A stretch of DNA of 64,000 nucleotides, taken from positions 6,036,001 to 6,100,000 of the forward strand of contig NC_089864.1 of assembly GCF_036373705.1 (NCBI RefSeq), read 5' to 3'. Within the stretch, counting starts at the first letter, position 1. The number at the start of each line of letters is the position of its first letter. The stretch comes from Amia ocellicauda (lineage: Eukaryota; Chordata; Actinopteri; Amiiformes; Amiidae). A program made the position numbers and the translations under genes. The notes below the pieces were generated by a model. That model made no database searches, was not told the DNA's origin, and saw nothing but the letters and a program-made list of their open reading frames with translations. Shown one piece after another: positions 13,219 through 24,900 of the stretch.

Positions 13219-13316
13219 GTTGTGAAATTATATTGTACATGTTTGATTCTTTGCACATATTTATTTACCCCTGGTCATAAGCTACCTCTGTGTCTTCTGT
13301 TTGTGTCACTCACAAC

Positions 13317-14579
13317 TAGTGATGGGCAGAACGAGGGTGTCCGAAATGCTGAGAGAATTGAAATATTTGAGTCGAGGCTTTATGAAACGCTCGAAACATC
13401 TGCTTGACAACGACAGCTGGCATCCTCGGTCATTGCAGCTATTGGTATTATTTTCTTTGTGTAGGCTATTTTATTAAAAATGTTGGCATGGATTATCCTC
13501 CATCTAGGCTAACTATAAATTAAGAATAAATTAACTACGCTAACTATAAACAATTTTCACACAGCTAACTCTCACAATCTCTCGGTGATCTCACAGATCT
13601 CTCTCGCCACAAAGTGACACCATGCATTCAAAGTTTTAGTTTTTTGCCGCTTTATTTTTAAAACCTGAGACAGTCGTTTGTGACCGGAACCGGTTTCGTT
13701 CAATATCACGTGACAAAGTGTTTCGATACCGGCGTCACATGACCAGGGTTCCGATTATTCGTAGGTAGTTCGATTCTTTTTAGTGTCTCGATTCATTTGA
13801 TTCAGTTCAGTTTGGTGAATCGATTAAATTCTTTAATTTGATTCACTCGTTCAATGACACGAAACCAACCAATGCAGACTGAGTCAGGATTGGTTAGATA
13901 GATTTATTTGAACCGGAAAGAACGAGTCCTTCACAAACTGCATGTCACAAAATCTAGGAAAATATATATTTGGTTGACAGGGTTAAATTAAATATAGTTG
14001 TGTCAAAAATACAGTTACAGTCCTGGAGATAACAATAGTTTGAAGCATTAGCATTATATAGCCCACACGATGAATCGAATTAAATGTAATCTTACAAAAA
14101 ATAAAGAATATAATTAAATGCATTTTTTAAGTTTTATTTTATTAATTGTTTTGTTTAGTGTTTTTGAAGTCACTCATTGTTTTTTTTATCACAACAGAAA
14201 AGACGGTCAAATGTTTTAGTCATTTGGTTGATTTTACTAAAAATAAAGTATTAATTTATAATTTGTTAAAAAGTTCATTGTTAAAAACAAAATTTGTATA
14301 ACAAATTACAAAAAACCTGACCCAATAGTGATTTATTTTATTATTTGTTTGGCAGACATACACAATGTTACGTACATAGTAAATAAGAGCTGCATAAATG
14401 TATAATCTCGTTTTCTGACAGCGTGAAGCAGCACCCTTAAGTATAAACCATCTCATTTATGTAACTGATGCCATTTTGCCTCATAACAGAGAACGATTAG
14501 TTTGCGAACTAAAGATCACTAGTTTAGATTTAGTGTCAAAAGACACCATCGAGCGTCAGTGCCGAGCAGCCCATCATTA
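13317..14579. mobile_element. Non-autonomous hAT-type DNA transposon, about 1.26 kb
   Basis: The ends are TAGTGATGGGC at 13317 and, inverted, TAATGATGGGC ending at 14579, a typical hAT terminal motif. They are flanked by 8-bp near-identical target duplications, CTCACAAC (13309-13316) and CTCATAAC (14580-14587). No transposase frame is present inside. Confidence 0.8.
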
Positions 14580-14977
14580 CTCATAACAGAATCTAAGTTA
14601 ATTAAATCCTTTCCCAAGCTAGCTCAAATCTTATACCAGCTTATCATAATTTAAAAAGGCCCAATTGAGCAGTTGTAGTTTATTGCAGTTTCCAATTTAG
14701 TATGGTAAATAACAGTTTGTTTGGAACAAAAACCTGCAGACTCGGTTGCAGGCAGAAATACACTGTTTTATGTATATATATAAAAAAAGATACCAGTAAT
14801 CTAAGAAACTAAAGACAACCAATAAGGAAATGTGAAAATGTCCAAATATTAGATTTCCACTCAGTATTCAATACCCTGGTATTGCTACTTGTAGACTATG
14901 CCACATAAAACTGTTATGTGAATTAAATAGTTGGCAACCTTTATTCCACTAGGCACTAATGACTAGTGACTAACACT

Positions 14978-15010
14978 AAACAAACAAACAAACAAACAAA
15001 CAAACAAAAA
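14978..15010. repeat. (CAAA)n microsatellite
   Basis: About eight tandem CAAA units just beyond the poly(A) signal of the mucin gene. Confidence 0.95.
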
Positions 15011-15038
15011 CAGACTCTGACTGACTATTGCAGAGAAA

Positions 15039-15044
15039 TTTATT
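15039..15044 (-). other. Poly(A) signal AATAAA of the mucin gene
   Basis: TTTATT on the plus strand reads AATAAA on the mucin strand, about 365 bases after the stop codon at 15407-15409. No better hexamer was noticed between them. The mucin 3'UTR would therefore span roughly 15020-15406. Confidence 0.55.
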
Positions 15045-15406
15045 TTGTTTCTGAATAGAAAGTTACAGTTTATCCATGAACATTAATCATTCCCCTTGGA
15101 GACATTATTCCCAAACAAAAAGCAAAAATAAATCATAGTGTGAATGTATGAATTAAATTGAGAATTAACCCGGTGTGATTCTTCTACAAGCAGTTTTTCA
15201 ATATGCCATAATAGTACTATCAAATGTATGTTCATTTCATATAATAATTTCAGTTTTTATGTATTTTCATTTAAATCAGAAAACACAAAATTCTAAAACA
15301 ATCCAAATATTTCACACCTGGATAAAGAAGATACAGTACCTTCACCAACCCATGCAAACAGCAAAGTCATAAATCAGTTTAACTAGAAGTGGAATCAAGA
15401 ACATTG

Positions 15407-18400
15407 TTAACGATCCTCAGTACAGATCTCACAGCTGCAGCTAGTGATGTACTTGTATGAAACTGCTTTAAAAGTGTTTCCTGGACAGGTCAGAGTTGCA
15501 TTTCTGATTTCAAAGTCCTCTTCCTGACAGCATTTGCACTTGCTGTCCATCTCATAGACTCCTGCAGAGTACATCATCCTAAATACAAAAATATATATTA
15601 TAGATCATTTGAATTTAGTTCAAAATATATTATAGGTCATGAATCCAGGCACTTTATGAAAGATCATGGCTATACTGTTACTGTGAGATGGTTGGTAGAT
15701 GTACAGGTCCTCACAATACGATTTCATCATTGCTGGCAGTACATTATTTACTACAAATCTCACAAAATAAACGGATTGATTGATAATTATGTATTATGAT
15801 GTATAGTAGTAGTAATAGTAGAGTAAGTTATTTTCTTTGTATTGACATGATCAATCTTCCTACGCTCACCCTGCTCTGACGAGTGCAAGTGAAACTAAGC
15901 CAGAACAGCTTTCCAATGCAAATTCCAAATGCAGTTCACTGGCTAGTGCCAAACACTTCACATGATATTAGGAACACAGACCAGTCTTATCTGATTTACT
16001 GTGCTATGCTGTTGAAGAGTTACACAACCTTCCTCTGTTTTTTACTTAACAATTCTAACGGGACTGTATTTAATAAAGTGACTGTCTACAATTAAGTGTC
16101 TTGTTGAAATATAAATTCCAAAAATGTAAATAGCAATTTACTTACATTGACTGAAATTCACAGTAGCCTTGACATTGGGTAATTGTCAAGTTTCCATTGC
16201 AATTATCACGAATTACAGGTTGTGTGGTCTCAACTGGTTGACATGTTCTATTACCTGTAACAAGAACAGAGATGCATTCATACAAAATGTTACTTCTTAC
16301 TGTGTTACATACAGGTGTTCTTCAGTTTTGACTTACATGTGTAGCAGCAATGGTCTTCATCCCAAATTCTCAGTTTCTAAAAATAGATAAATGCATCCAT
16401 TACGTGAGGAAATGCATGTGTGTGTATGTGTAGGGCAATTCACTGAGAAGTTAGTCTTACTGAAAAATTGTAAAGCGAAATACCTCGTCACAGTCTGGGA
16501 CTTGACACACTTTCTCCTTTATAGTAATACCAGACTTTTCACATTTGTAATAACTGCAGGTGTTAGAGGGATCTTTCCATTCGTCTCCAACCTGTATACA
16601 GGGATAGAAACGGCAATTTTAGGCACTACGTATACATTTCTGTACCATTTCCAGTATAATTTCAACCAAAAAATATTTTTGATTATCAATATTTTGGTGG
16701 ATGAACAGTTTAATAAAAACAGGGAAGTGCTGCAGTCAAATAATTTAGAAGACAAAGGGGGCTCAACTACAGATAGAGAGAGACAGTTACAAGTTGAGGA
16801 AATTATGTTTCTGCTTTTAACAATGTGTCAATATGCTCATGAATTAAGCAACGACTATCCACAAGGGTGGGGGCAATTACGACATTGCAGAAACAGCTGG
16901 TTAGACATTGCTCTTCCATAACCTGTACTGGACTGGGGTGAACAGAATCACCCCATTGCATGAAGACAAACGCACGACTGCCTGCCTGCTGCGATACACA
17001 ATGTGATTTGAAGGACACAAGTCTGCTCAGATTGCTTAATATTCCTTTCCGCTAATTCTGGCTTGATTTTCAGCCAGTCAAGTGGAAATGTGAAACAGCA
17101 CTTACTAAAAGTAATTTTAACATGGAATCAACTTTTTTTTTTTTTACCTTATAGATGCGATTATTGTATTCACACGTCTTCTCGACTAGAAAAGGGAGGA
17201 ACAGATATTGCAGTGAATCCATCTGAACAGCGCAAGACTCTCAATTTAATGCATTTTTCTAACATTTGACATTTAATTTTATTGTTTCTTTGAATTGGTA
17301 TTCATTGAATTGTTTGATGCTTACCACAGATTTTCATGTCACAGCAGTCAGTGGCATTATATGTCATTAAAACTTCATTCTCCTTGCAAGTGGGTGTTGG
17401 TTTGGGAGGTAATGGTACACACTCCTCTTTCAAGGTGACTTTACTGCAGGTACAGCTATGGCAATTGGATTCCCAAGTCTCACCAGCCTAAAAGACATGA
17501 AGACCCTGAGGTTAATTAAAGATCCGAAAAAGATTGCACAGTAGCAGGGACACAACAGGGTCTACACAAATATTTTGAAATCACTTTGAATGAACCAAGT
17601 GTATATGCAGTTGAGTACTGAAATGTACCTGTACTTTCCCATATGAATGTCTTTTATGTATAAATGTGTGTAACTTGAGCACATACTAAATACTCTCCCA
17701 TCTTTTAACCTAAGAATAGTGATCTCACCTTCTTTGGTTCACCAAGGGGTCCTTTGCAGGCTGCAAAATATATTTTAATATAAGAGAATTAAAATTAACC
17801 TGTACAGCAGAATGCTCAGCTTAAATCATGCAATGCTTCCATTGAATAGATTTGCACAGCAAGTGTCCCAGCTCTGACAACAAGACTCATATTTTGATAT
17901 AGTGTTTTCCAACACTTTGAGATACAATCAGTTTCACAAGTATTGTAATCTGTTGAAATGCACTTTTCAAATTGAGTGCTTACAGTTTGCAGATTTAATT
18001 AATTAATTAGTAATTGTGAAACTAAGAAAACAGGTACAATAGTATTACTTACGAATTATGAGCGGATGAGTCGTGGGAGCTAAATAAAAGAGATTTGGTA
18101 CCATATTATAATAAGTATTATTAATAATAATTGTATCATAACATACTTTTTGCCATATAAGCAAACTTATTTCTGATTTGCCCAAAAAATCCTGAATGTT
18201 TTTATGAGAAACAACATTAAAGGAAAACAAACATTTAACCTATTTACTGCATTTGTTTTGTGTAAAAAATATATTATATATATATATAGCTCAATGAAGC
18301 TGGCACTCACTGGCATAATCAGTCATTAAAATGTCTGAAAATCTTTCATTGGATTCCGACTCCTGGTACTGTATTCACAACAAAAGTGGAATTCAGCAGA

Positions 18401-18985
18401 TATTTTATAGATACATTCATTTGGTTGAAATTGTATAAATTAATATTTAAAGTCATAAATAAATACCTGTAGAAGTAGTTGTAGAACCTATACATTAAAA
18501 ACAAATCATGTTCAGTATTGACAGCAAAAATATTACTAAACTACAAATAGATTGTGAGTGGTATATTTAAAATTCTACTGAGCGGTATTTAATAGAAAAA
18601 ATAACAATCGATATTCACTGTTTTCTTATTAATATTATGGTTATTGTGTAGTTTTGCTCGCTTTACTGCATTCCGGAGGTCAGCTTTAATCTTTAAGAAT
18701 AACAACATATCTGATGTCTGAAGAATCTTCATGCACTAGCTTTCTAGTACTATATGTGAGGAATCTATATGACATCACTCTCAAGGCAGGCAACCCACCA
18801 CATTGTAACCCTGAATCCATAGCAAAAGTGAGAAGGCGCTCTATAAAGGGCAGACCTATGAGCTTGCATCAGCTACTAGAAGCAATTTAATGTGACCACA
18901 AACAGTACCCAAAAATACAGATAGAAAGATAGATGGAATTGAGTTCATTCAAAACATTAACAAATACCTGTTTGGACTGTGAATG
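15407..18985 (-). CDS. Mucin C-terminal exons: linkers, two VWC-like modules, CK domain
   Basis: Exons in transcript order: 18968-18985, 18467-18487, optional 18311-18334, 18053-18079, 17729-17760, 17325-17487, 17148-17185, 16484-16591, 16337-16376, 16146-16254 and 15407-15578. The first few encode only short Ser/Thr linkers ([14 protein letters not shown]). Exon 17325-17487 gives a VWC-like stretch, [15 protein letters not shown], ending CCDMKICG. Exons 17148-17185 to 16337-16376 give a second ([36 protein letters not shown]). The last two form a CK domain with [24 protein letters not shown] and [11 protein letters not shown] before the stop. CK domains form tail-to-tail dimers in mucins and VWF. 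The D4 assembly of MUC2/MUC5 is absent. Confidence 0.85.
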
Positions 18986-21900
18986 CTGTATAGAAAAATA
19001 AAAATATTGTTAGGAAATACAAATCATACAATTTTCTACAAATATGTAAACTTTCTTTCACAACAACGCAATTCTAAATGGCAGGTAAGTATTCTGGCCT
19101 AAAACCCGACTGAACAGCTTATCCATGACTTGTAAGAGATCTTGAAAATAATGGTGATTGTTCATTATATAAATTGCAATTAACATTAAAAATACTCAAA
19201 CAACTGTGGATCAATTCAATTTGGTACATGCATGAGTGAGACCCCAAGAAACATTAAAAAATGTAACAGTAAACATAGATCTTCTCAGTGTGACCAAGAT
19301 GCAAACATGATTGTTTAAATGCATCAAAGGAAATTAAACTTGATTAATTTGATAGGGATAGGACATTTCTCTGGTCCTCATTGGGTCAGTAATGGACCTC
19401 ATTGCACCAAATAGCTTTATAAGCCACCCAATGTAACTCAGTGTAAAACATGATATTATACAGGTCTACAATCCCTTATCCAAAACCCTTGGGGTCAGAT
19501 GCGTTTCGGAATTCAGAATTTTTCGGATTTCAGAAAGGTAGTACATTATACGTACTGTATATTACAATAACACTGCAGTACAGTCTATGGCAGAACCCAG
19601 AATGCAAACACATTTCTATTTCTTGCAGTGAATATTCCATAAAACTTAACATATACAATCAATAAAATATTAAACTATAACCAAAAAAGCAAACAATATT
19701 GGAGAGCACCTGATGCACATGTGTCTGCAAGGAGCACTGAGACACAACTGACACCACGCACCTTCAGTTTTCAGAGTGTTTCAAATATCGGAAAATTGAA
19801 AAAGGGATTGTGAAGAAGAATTACAAATCAGCAGAAAACAAAGCAATGAATACATAATTAACATATATACCTGTAGTTCTTCTAGATGATGAGGTGGATT
19901 CTGTCACTGGTGTTGTTGTTGGCATTGGTGGAGATGTAGTGGATCCTGTCACTGGTGTTGATGTAGTCGATCCTGTCACTGGTCTTGTTGTTGTTGGCGT
20001 TGGTGGAGATGAGGTGGATCCTGTCACTGGTGTTGTTGATGTTGGCGTTGGCGGAGATGTAGTGGATCCTGTCACTGGTGTTGTCGATGTTGGCGTTGGT
20101 GGAGATGTAGTGGATCCTGTCACTGGTGTTGTTGTAGATGGCATTGGTGGAGAAGTAGTGGATCCTGTCAGTGGTGTTGTAGTTGGCGTTGGTGGAGATG
20201 TAGTGGATCCTGTCACTGGTGTTGTTGATGTTGGCGTTGGTGGAGATGTAGTGGATCCTGTCACTGGTCTTGTTGTTGTTGGCGTTGGTGGAGATGAGGT
20301 GGATCCTGTCACTGGTGTTGTTGATGTTGGCGTTGGCGGAGATGTAGTGGATCCTGTCACTGGTGTTGTTGTTGTTGGTGCTGATGGAGAAGTAGTGGAT
20401 CCTGTCACTGGTGTTGTTGTAGTTGTCGTTGGTGGAGATGTAGTGGATCCTGTCACTGGTGTTGTTGTTGGTGGAGATGTAGTGGATCCTGTCACTGGTG
20501 TTGTTGATGTTGGTGGAGAAGTAGTGGATCCTGTCACAGGTGTTGTTGTTGTTGTTGTTGTTGGGGTTGGTGGAGATGTAGTGGATCCTGTCACTGGTCT
20601 TGTTGTTGTTGGCGTTGGTGCAGATGTAGTGGTTCCTGTCACTGGTGTTGTTGTTGGCGTTGGTGGAGATGAGGTGGATCCTGTCACTGGTGTTGTTGAT
20701 GTTGGCGTTGGCGGAGATGTAGTGGATCCTGTCACTGGTGTTGTCGATGTTGGCGTTGGTGGAGATGTAGTGGATCCTGTCACTGGTGTTGTTGTTGTTG
20801 GCGTTGGTGGAGATGTAGTCGATCCTGTCACTGGTGTTGTTGTAGTTGGCGTTGGTGGAGAAGTAGTGGATCCTGTCAGTGGTGTTGTAGTTGGCGTTGG
20901 TGGAGATGTAGTGGATCCTGTCACTGGTGTTGTTGATGTTGGCGTTGGTGGAGATGTAGTGGATCCTGTCAATGGTGTTGTTGTTGTTGGTGCTGATGGA
21001 GAAGTAGTGGATCCTGTCACTGGTGTTGTTGTAGTTGTCGTTGGTGGAGATGTAGTGGATCCTGTCACTGGTGTTGTCGTTGGTGGAGATGTAGTGGATC
21101 CTGTCACTGGTGTTGTTGTTGGTGGAGATGTAGTGGATCCTGTCACTGGTGTTGTTGATGTTGGTGGAGAAGTAGTGGATCCTGTCACTGGTGTTGTTGT
21201 TGTTGTTGTTGGGGTTGGTGGAGATGTAGTCGATCCTGTCACTGGTGTTGTTGATGATGGCGTTGGTGGAGAAGTAGTGGATCCTGTCACTGGTGTTGTT
21301 GTTGTTGTTGGCGTTGGTGGAGATGTTGTCGATCCTGTCACTGGTGTTGTTGATGTTGGCGTTGGTGGAGATGTAGTGGATCCTGTCAGTGGTGTTGTTG
21401 TTGGTGGAGATGAAGTGGATCCTGTCACTGGTGTTGTTGGCGTTGGTGGAGACGTAGTGGATCCTGTCACTGGTGTTGTTGATGTTGGCGTTGGCGGAGA
21501 TGTAGTGGATCCTGTCACTGGTGTTGTTGTTGTTGGTGCTGATGGAGAAGTAGTGGATCCTGTCACTGGTGTTGTTGTAGTTGTCGTTGGTGGAGATGTA
21601 GTGGATCCTGTCACTGGTGTTGTTGTTGGTGGAGATGTAGTGGATCCTGTCACTGGTGTTGTTGATGTTGGTGGAGAAGTAGTGGATCCTGTCACAGGTG
21701 TTGTTGTTGTTGTTGTTGTTGGGGTTGGTGGAGATGTAGTGGATCCTGTCACTGGTCTTGTTGTTGTTGGCGTTGGTGCAGATGTAGTGGTTCCTGTCAC
21801 TGGTGTTGTTGTTGGCGTTGGTGGAGATGAGGTGGATCCTGTCACTGGTGTTGTTGATGTTGGCGTTGGCGGAGATGTAGTGGATCCTGTCACTGGTGTT

Positions 21901-24900
21901 GTCGATGTTGGCGTTGGTGGAGATGTAGTGGATCCTGTCACTGGTGTTGTTGTTGTTGGCGTTGGTGGAGATGTAGTCGATCCTGTCACTGGTGTTGTTG
22001 TAGTTGGCGTTGGTGGAGAAGTAGTGGATCCTGTCAGTGGTGTTGTAGTTGGCGTTGGTGGAGATGTAGTGGATCCTGTCACTGGTGTTGTTGATGTTGG
22101 CGTTGGTGGAGATGTAGTGGATCCTGTCAATGGTGTTGTTGTTGTTGGTGCTGATGGAGAAGTAGTGGATCCTGTCACTGGTGTTGTTGTAGTTGTCGTT
22201 GGTGGAGATGTAGTGGATCCTGTCACTGGTGTTGTCGTTGGTGGAGATGTAGTGGATCCTGTCACTGGTGTTGTTGTTGGTGGAGATGTAGTGGATCCTG
22301 TCACTGGTGTTGTTGATGTTGGTGGAGAAGTAGTGGATCCTGTCACTGGTGTTGTTGTTGTTGTTGTTGGGGTTGGTGGAGATGTAGTCGATCCTGTCAC
22401 TGGTGTTGTTGATGATGGCGTTGGTGGAGAAGTAGTGGATCCTGTCACTGGTGTTGTTGTTGTTGTTGGCGTTGGTGGAGATGTTGTCGATCCTGTCACT
22501 GGTGTTGTTGATGTTGGCGTTGGTGGAGATGTAGTGGATCCTGTCAGTGGTGTTGTTGTTGGTGGAGATGAAGTGGATCCTGTCACTGGTGTTGTTGGCG
22601 TTGGTGGAGACGTAGTGGATCCTGTCACTGGTGTTGTTGATGTTGGCGTTGGTGGAGATGTAGTGGATCCTGTCACTGGTGTTGTTGTTGTTGGTGCTGA
22701 TGGAGAAGTAGTGGATCCTGTCACTGGTGTTGTTGTAGTTGTCGTTGGTGGAGATGTAGTGGATCCAGTCACTGGTTGTGTTGTTGTTGGGGTTGGTGGA
22801 GATGTAGTCGATCCTGTCACTGGTGTTGTTGATGATGGCGTTGGTGGAGAAGTAGTGGATCCAGTCACTGGTGTTGTTGTTGTTGGGGTTGGTGGTGATG
22901 TAGTGGATCCTGTCACTGGTGTTGTTGATGTTGGCGTTGGTGGAGAAGTAGTGGATCCTGTCACTGGTGTTGTTGATGTTGGCGTTGGTGGAGAAGTAGT
23001 GGATCCTGTCACTGGTGTTGATGTTGTCGATCCTGTCACTGGCGTTGTTGATGTTGGCCTTGGTGGAGATGTAGTGGATCCTGTCACTGGTGTTGTAGTT
23101 AGTGTTGGTGGAGATGTAGTGGATCCTGTCACTGGTGTTGTTGATGTTGGCGTTGGTGGAGATGTAGTGGATCTTGTCACTGGTGTTGTTGTTGTTGGCG
23201 TTGGTGGAGAAGTAGTGGATCCTGTCACTGGTGTTGATGTAGTGGATCCTGTCACTGGTGTTGTTGTAGTTGTCGTTGGTGGAGATGTAGTTGATCCAGT
23301 CACTGGTGTTGTTGTTGTTGGGGTTGGTGGAGATGTAGTGGATCCTGTCACTGGTGTTGTTGATGTTGGCGTTGGTGGAGAAGTAGTGGATCCTGTCACT
23401 GGTGTTGATGTTGTCGATCCTGTCACTGGCGTTGTTGATGTTGGCCTTGGTGGAGATGTAGTGGATCCTGTCACTGGTGTTGTAGTTAGTGTTGGTGGAG
23501 ATGTAGTGGATCCTGTCACTGGTGTTGTTGATGTTGGCGTTGGTGGAGATGTCGTGGATCCTGTCACTGGTGTTGTTGTTGGTGCTGATGGAGAAGTAGT
23601 GGATCCTGTCACTGGTGTTGATGTAGTTGGTGTTGATGTTGGCGTTGGTGGAGATGTAGTGGATCCTGTCATTGGTGTTGTTGTTGGTGGAGATGTAGTG
23701 GATCCTGTCACTGGTGTTGTTGATGTTGGTGGAGAAGTAGTGGATCCTGTCACTGGTGTTGTTGATGTTGGCGTTGGTGGAGAAGTAGTGGATCCTGTCA
23801 CTGGTGTTGTTGTTGTTGGGGTTGGTGGAGATGTAGTCGATCCTGTCACTGGTGTTGTTGATGTTGACGTTGGTGGAGATGTAGTCGATCCTGTCACTGG
23901 TGTTGATGTAGACGATCCTGTCACTGGTCTTGTTGTTGTTGGCGTTGGTGGAGATGTAGTGGATCCTGTCACTGGTGTTGTTGATGTTGGCGTTGGTGGA
24001 GATGTAGTGGATCCTGTCACTGGTGTTGTTGTTGGTGGTGCTGATGGAGAAGTAGTGGATCCTGTCACTGGTGTTGTTGTAGTTGTCGTTGGTGGAGATG
24101 TAGTGGATCCTGTCACTGGTGTTGTTGTTGGTGGAGATGTAGTGGATCCTGTCACTGGTGTTGTTGATGTTGGTGGAGAAGTAGTGGATCCTGTCACTGG
24201 TGTTGTTGTTGTTGGGGTTGGTGGAGATGTAGTCGATCCTCTCACTGGTGTTGTTGATGTTGGCGTTGGTGGAGATGTAGTGGATCCTGTCACTGGTGTT
24301 GATGTAGTTGGTGTTGATGTTGGCGTTGGTGGAGATGTAGTGGATCCTGTCATTGGTGTTGTTGTTGGTGGAGATGTAGTGGATCCTGTCACTGGTGTTG
24401 TTGATGTTGGTGGAGAAGTAGTGGATCCTGTCACTGGTGTTGTTGATGTTGGCGTTGGTGGAGAAGTAGTGGATCCTGTCACTGGTGTTGTTGTTGTTGG
24501 GGTTGGTGGAGATGTAGTCGATCCTGTCACTGGTGTTGTTGATGTTGACGTTGGTGGAGATGTAGTCGATCCTGTCACTGGTGTTGATGTAGACGATCCT
24601 GTCACTGGTCTTGTTGTTGTTGGCGTTGGTGGAGATGTAGTGGATCCTGTCACTGGTGTTGTTGATGTTGGCGTTGGTGGAGATGTAGTGGATCCTGTCA
24701 CTGGTGTTGTTGTTGGTGGTGCTGATGGAGAAGTAGTGGATCCTGTCACTGGTGTTGTTGTAGTTGTCGTTGGTGGAGATGTAGTGGATCCTGTCACTGG
24801 TGTTGTTGTTGGTGGAGATGTAGTGGATCCTGTCACTGGTGTTGTTGATGTTGGTGGAGAAGTAGTGGATCCTGTCACTGGTGTTGTTGTTGTTGGGGTT

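Noticed and set aside
16391-16921. 176-codon plus-strand frame
   Set aside because: Antisense to mucin exon 16484-16591 and its introns; no domain recognised.
15407-19870. Search for a D4 (VWD-C8-TIL) assembly or CysD module after the repeats
   Set aside because: All cysteine-bearing exons here are accounted for by VWC-like and CK domains; no GLCGN or WxxW-type CysD motif was seen.
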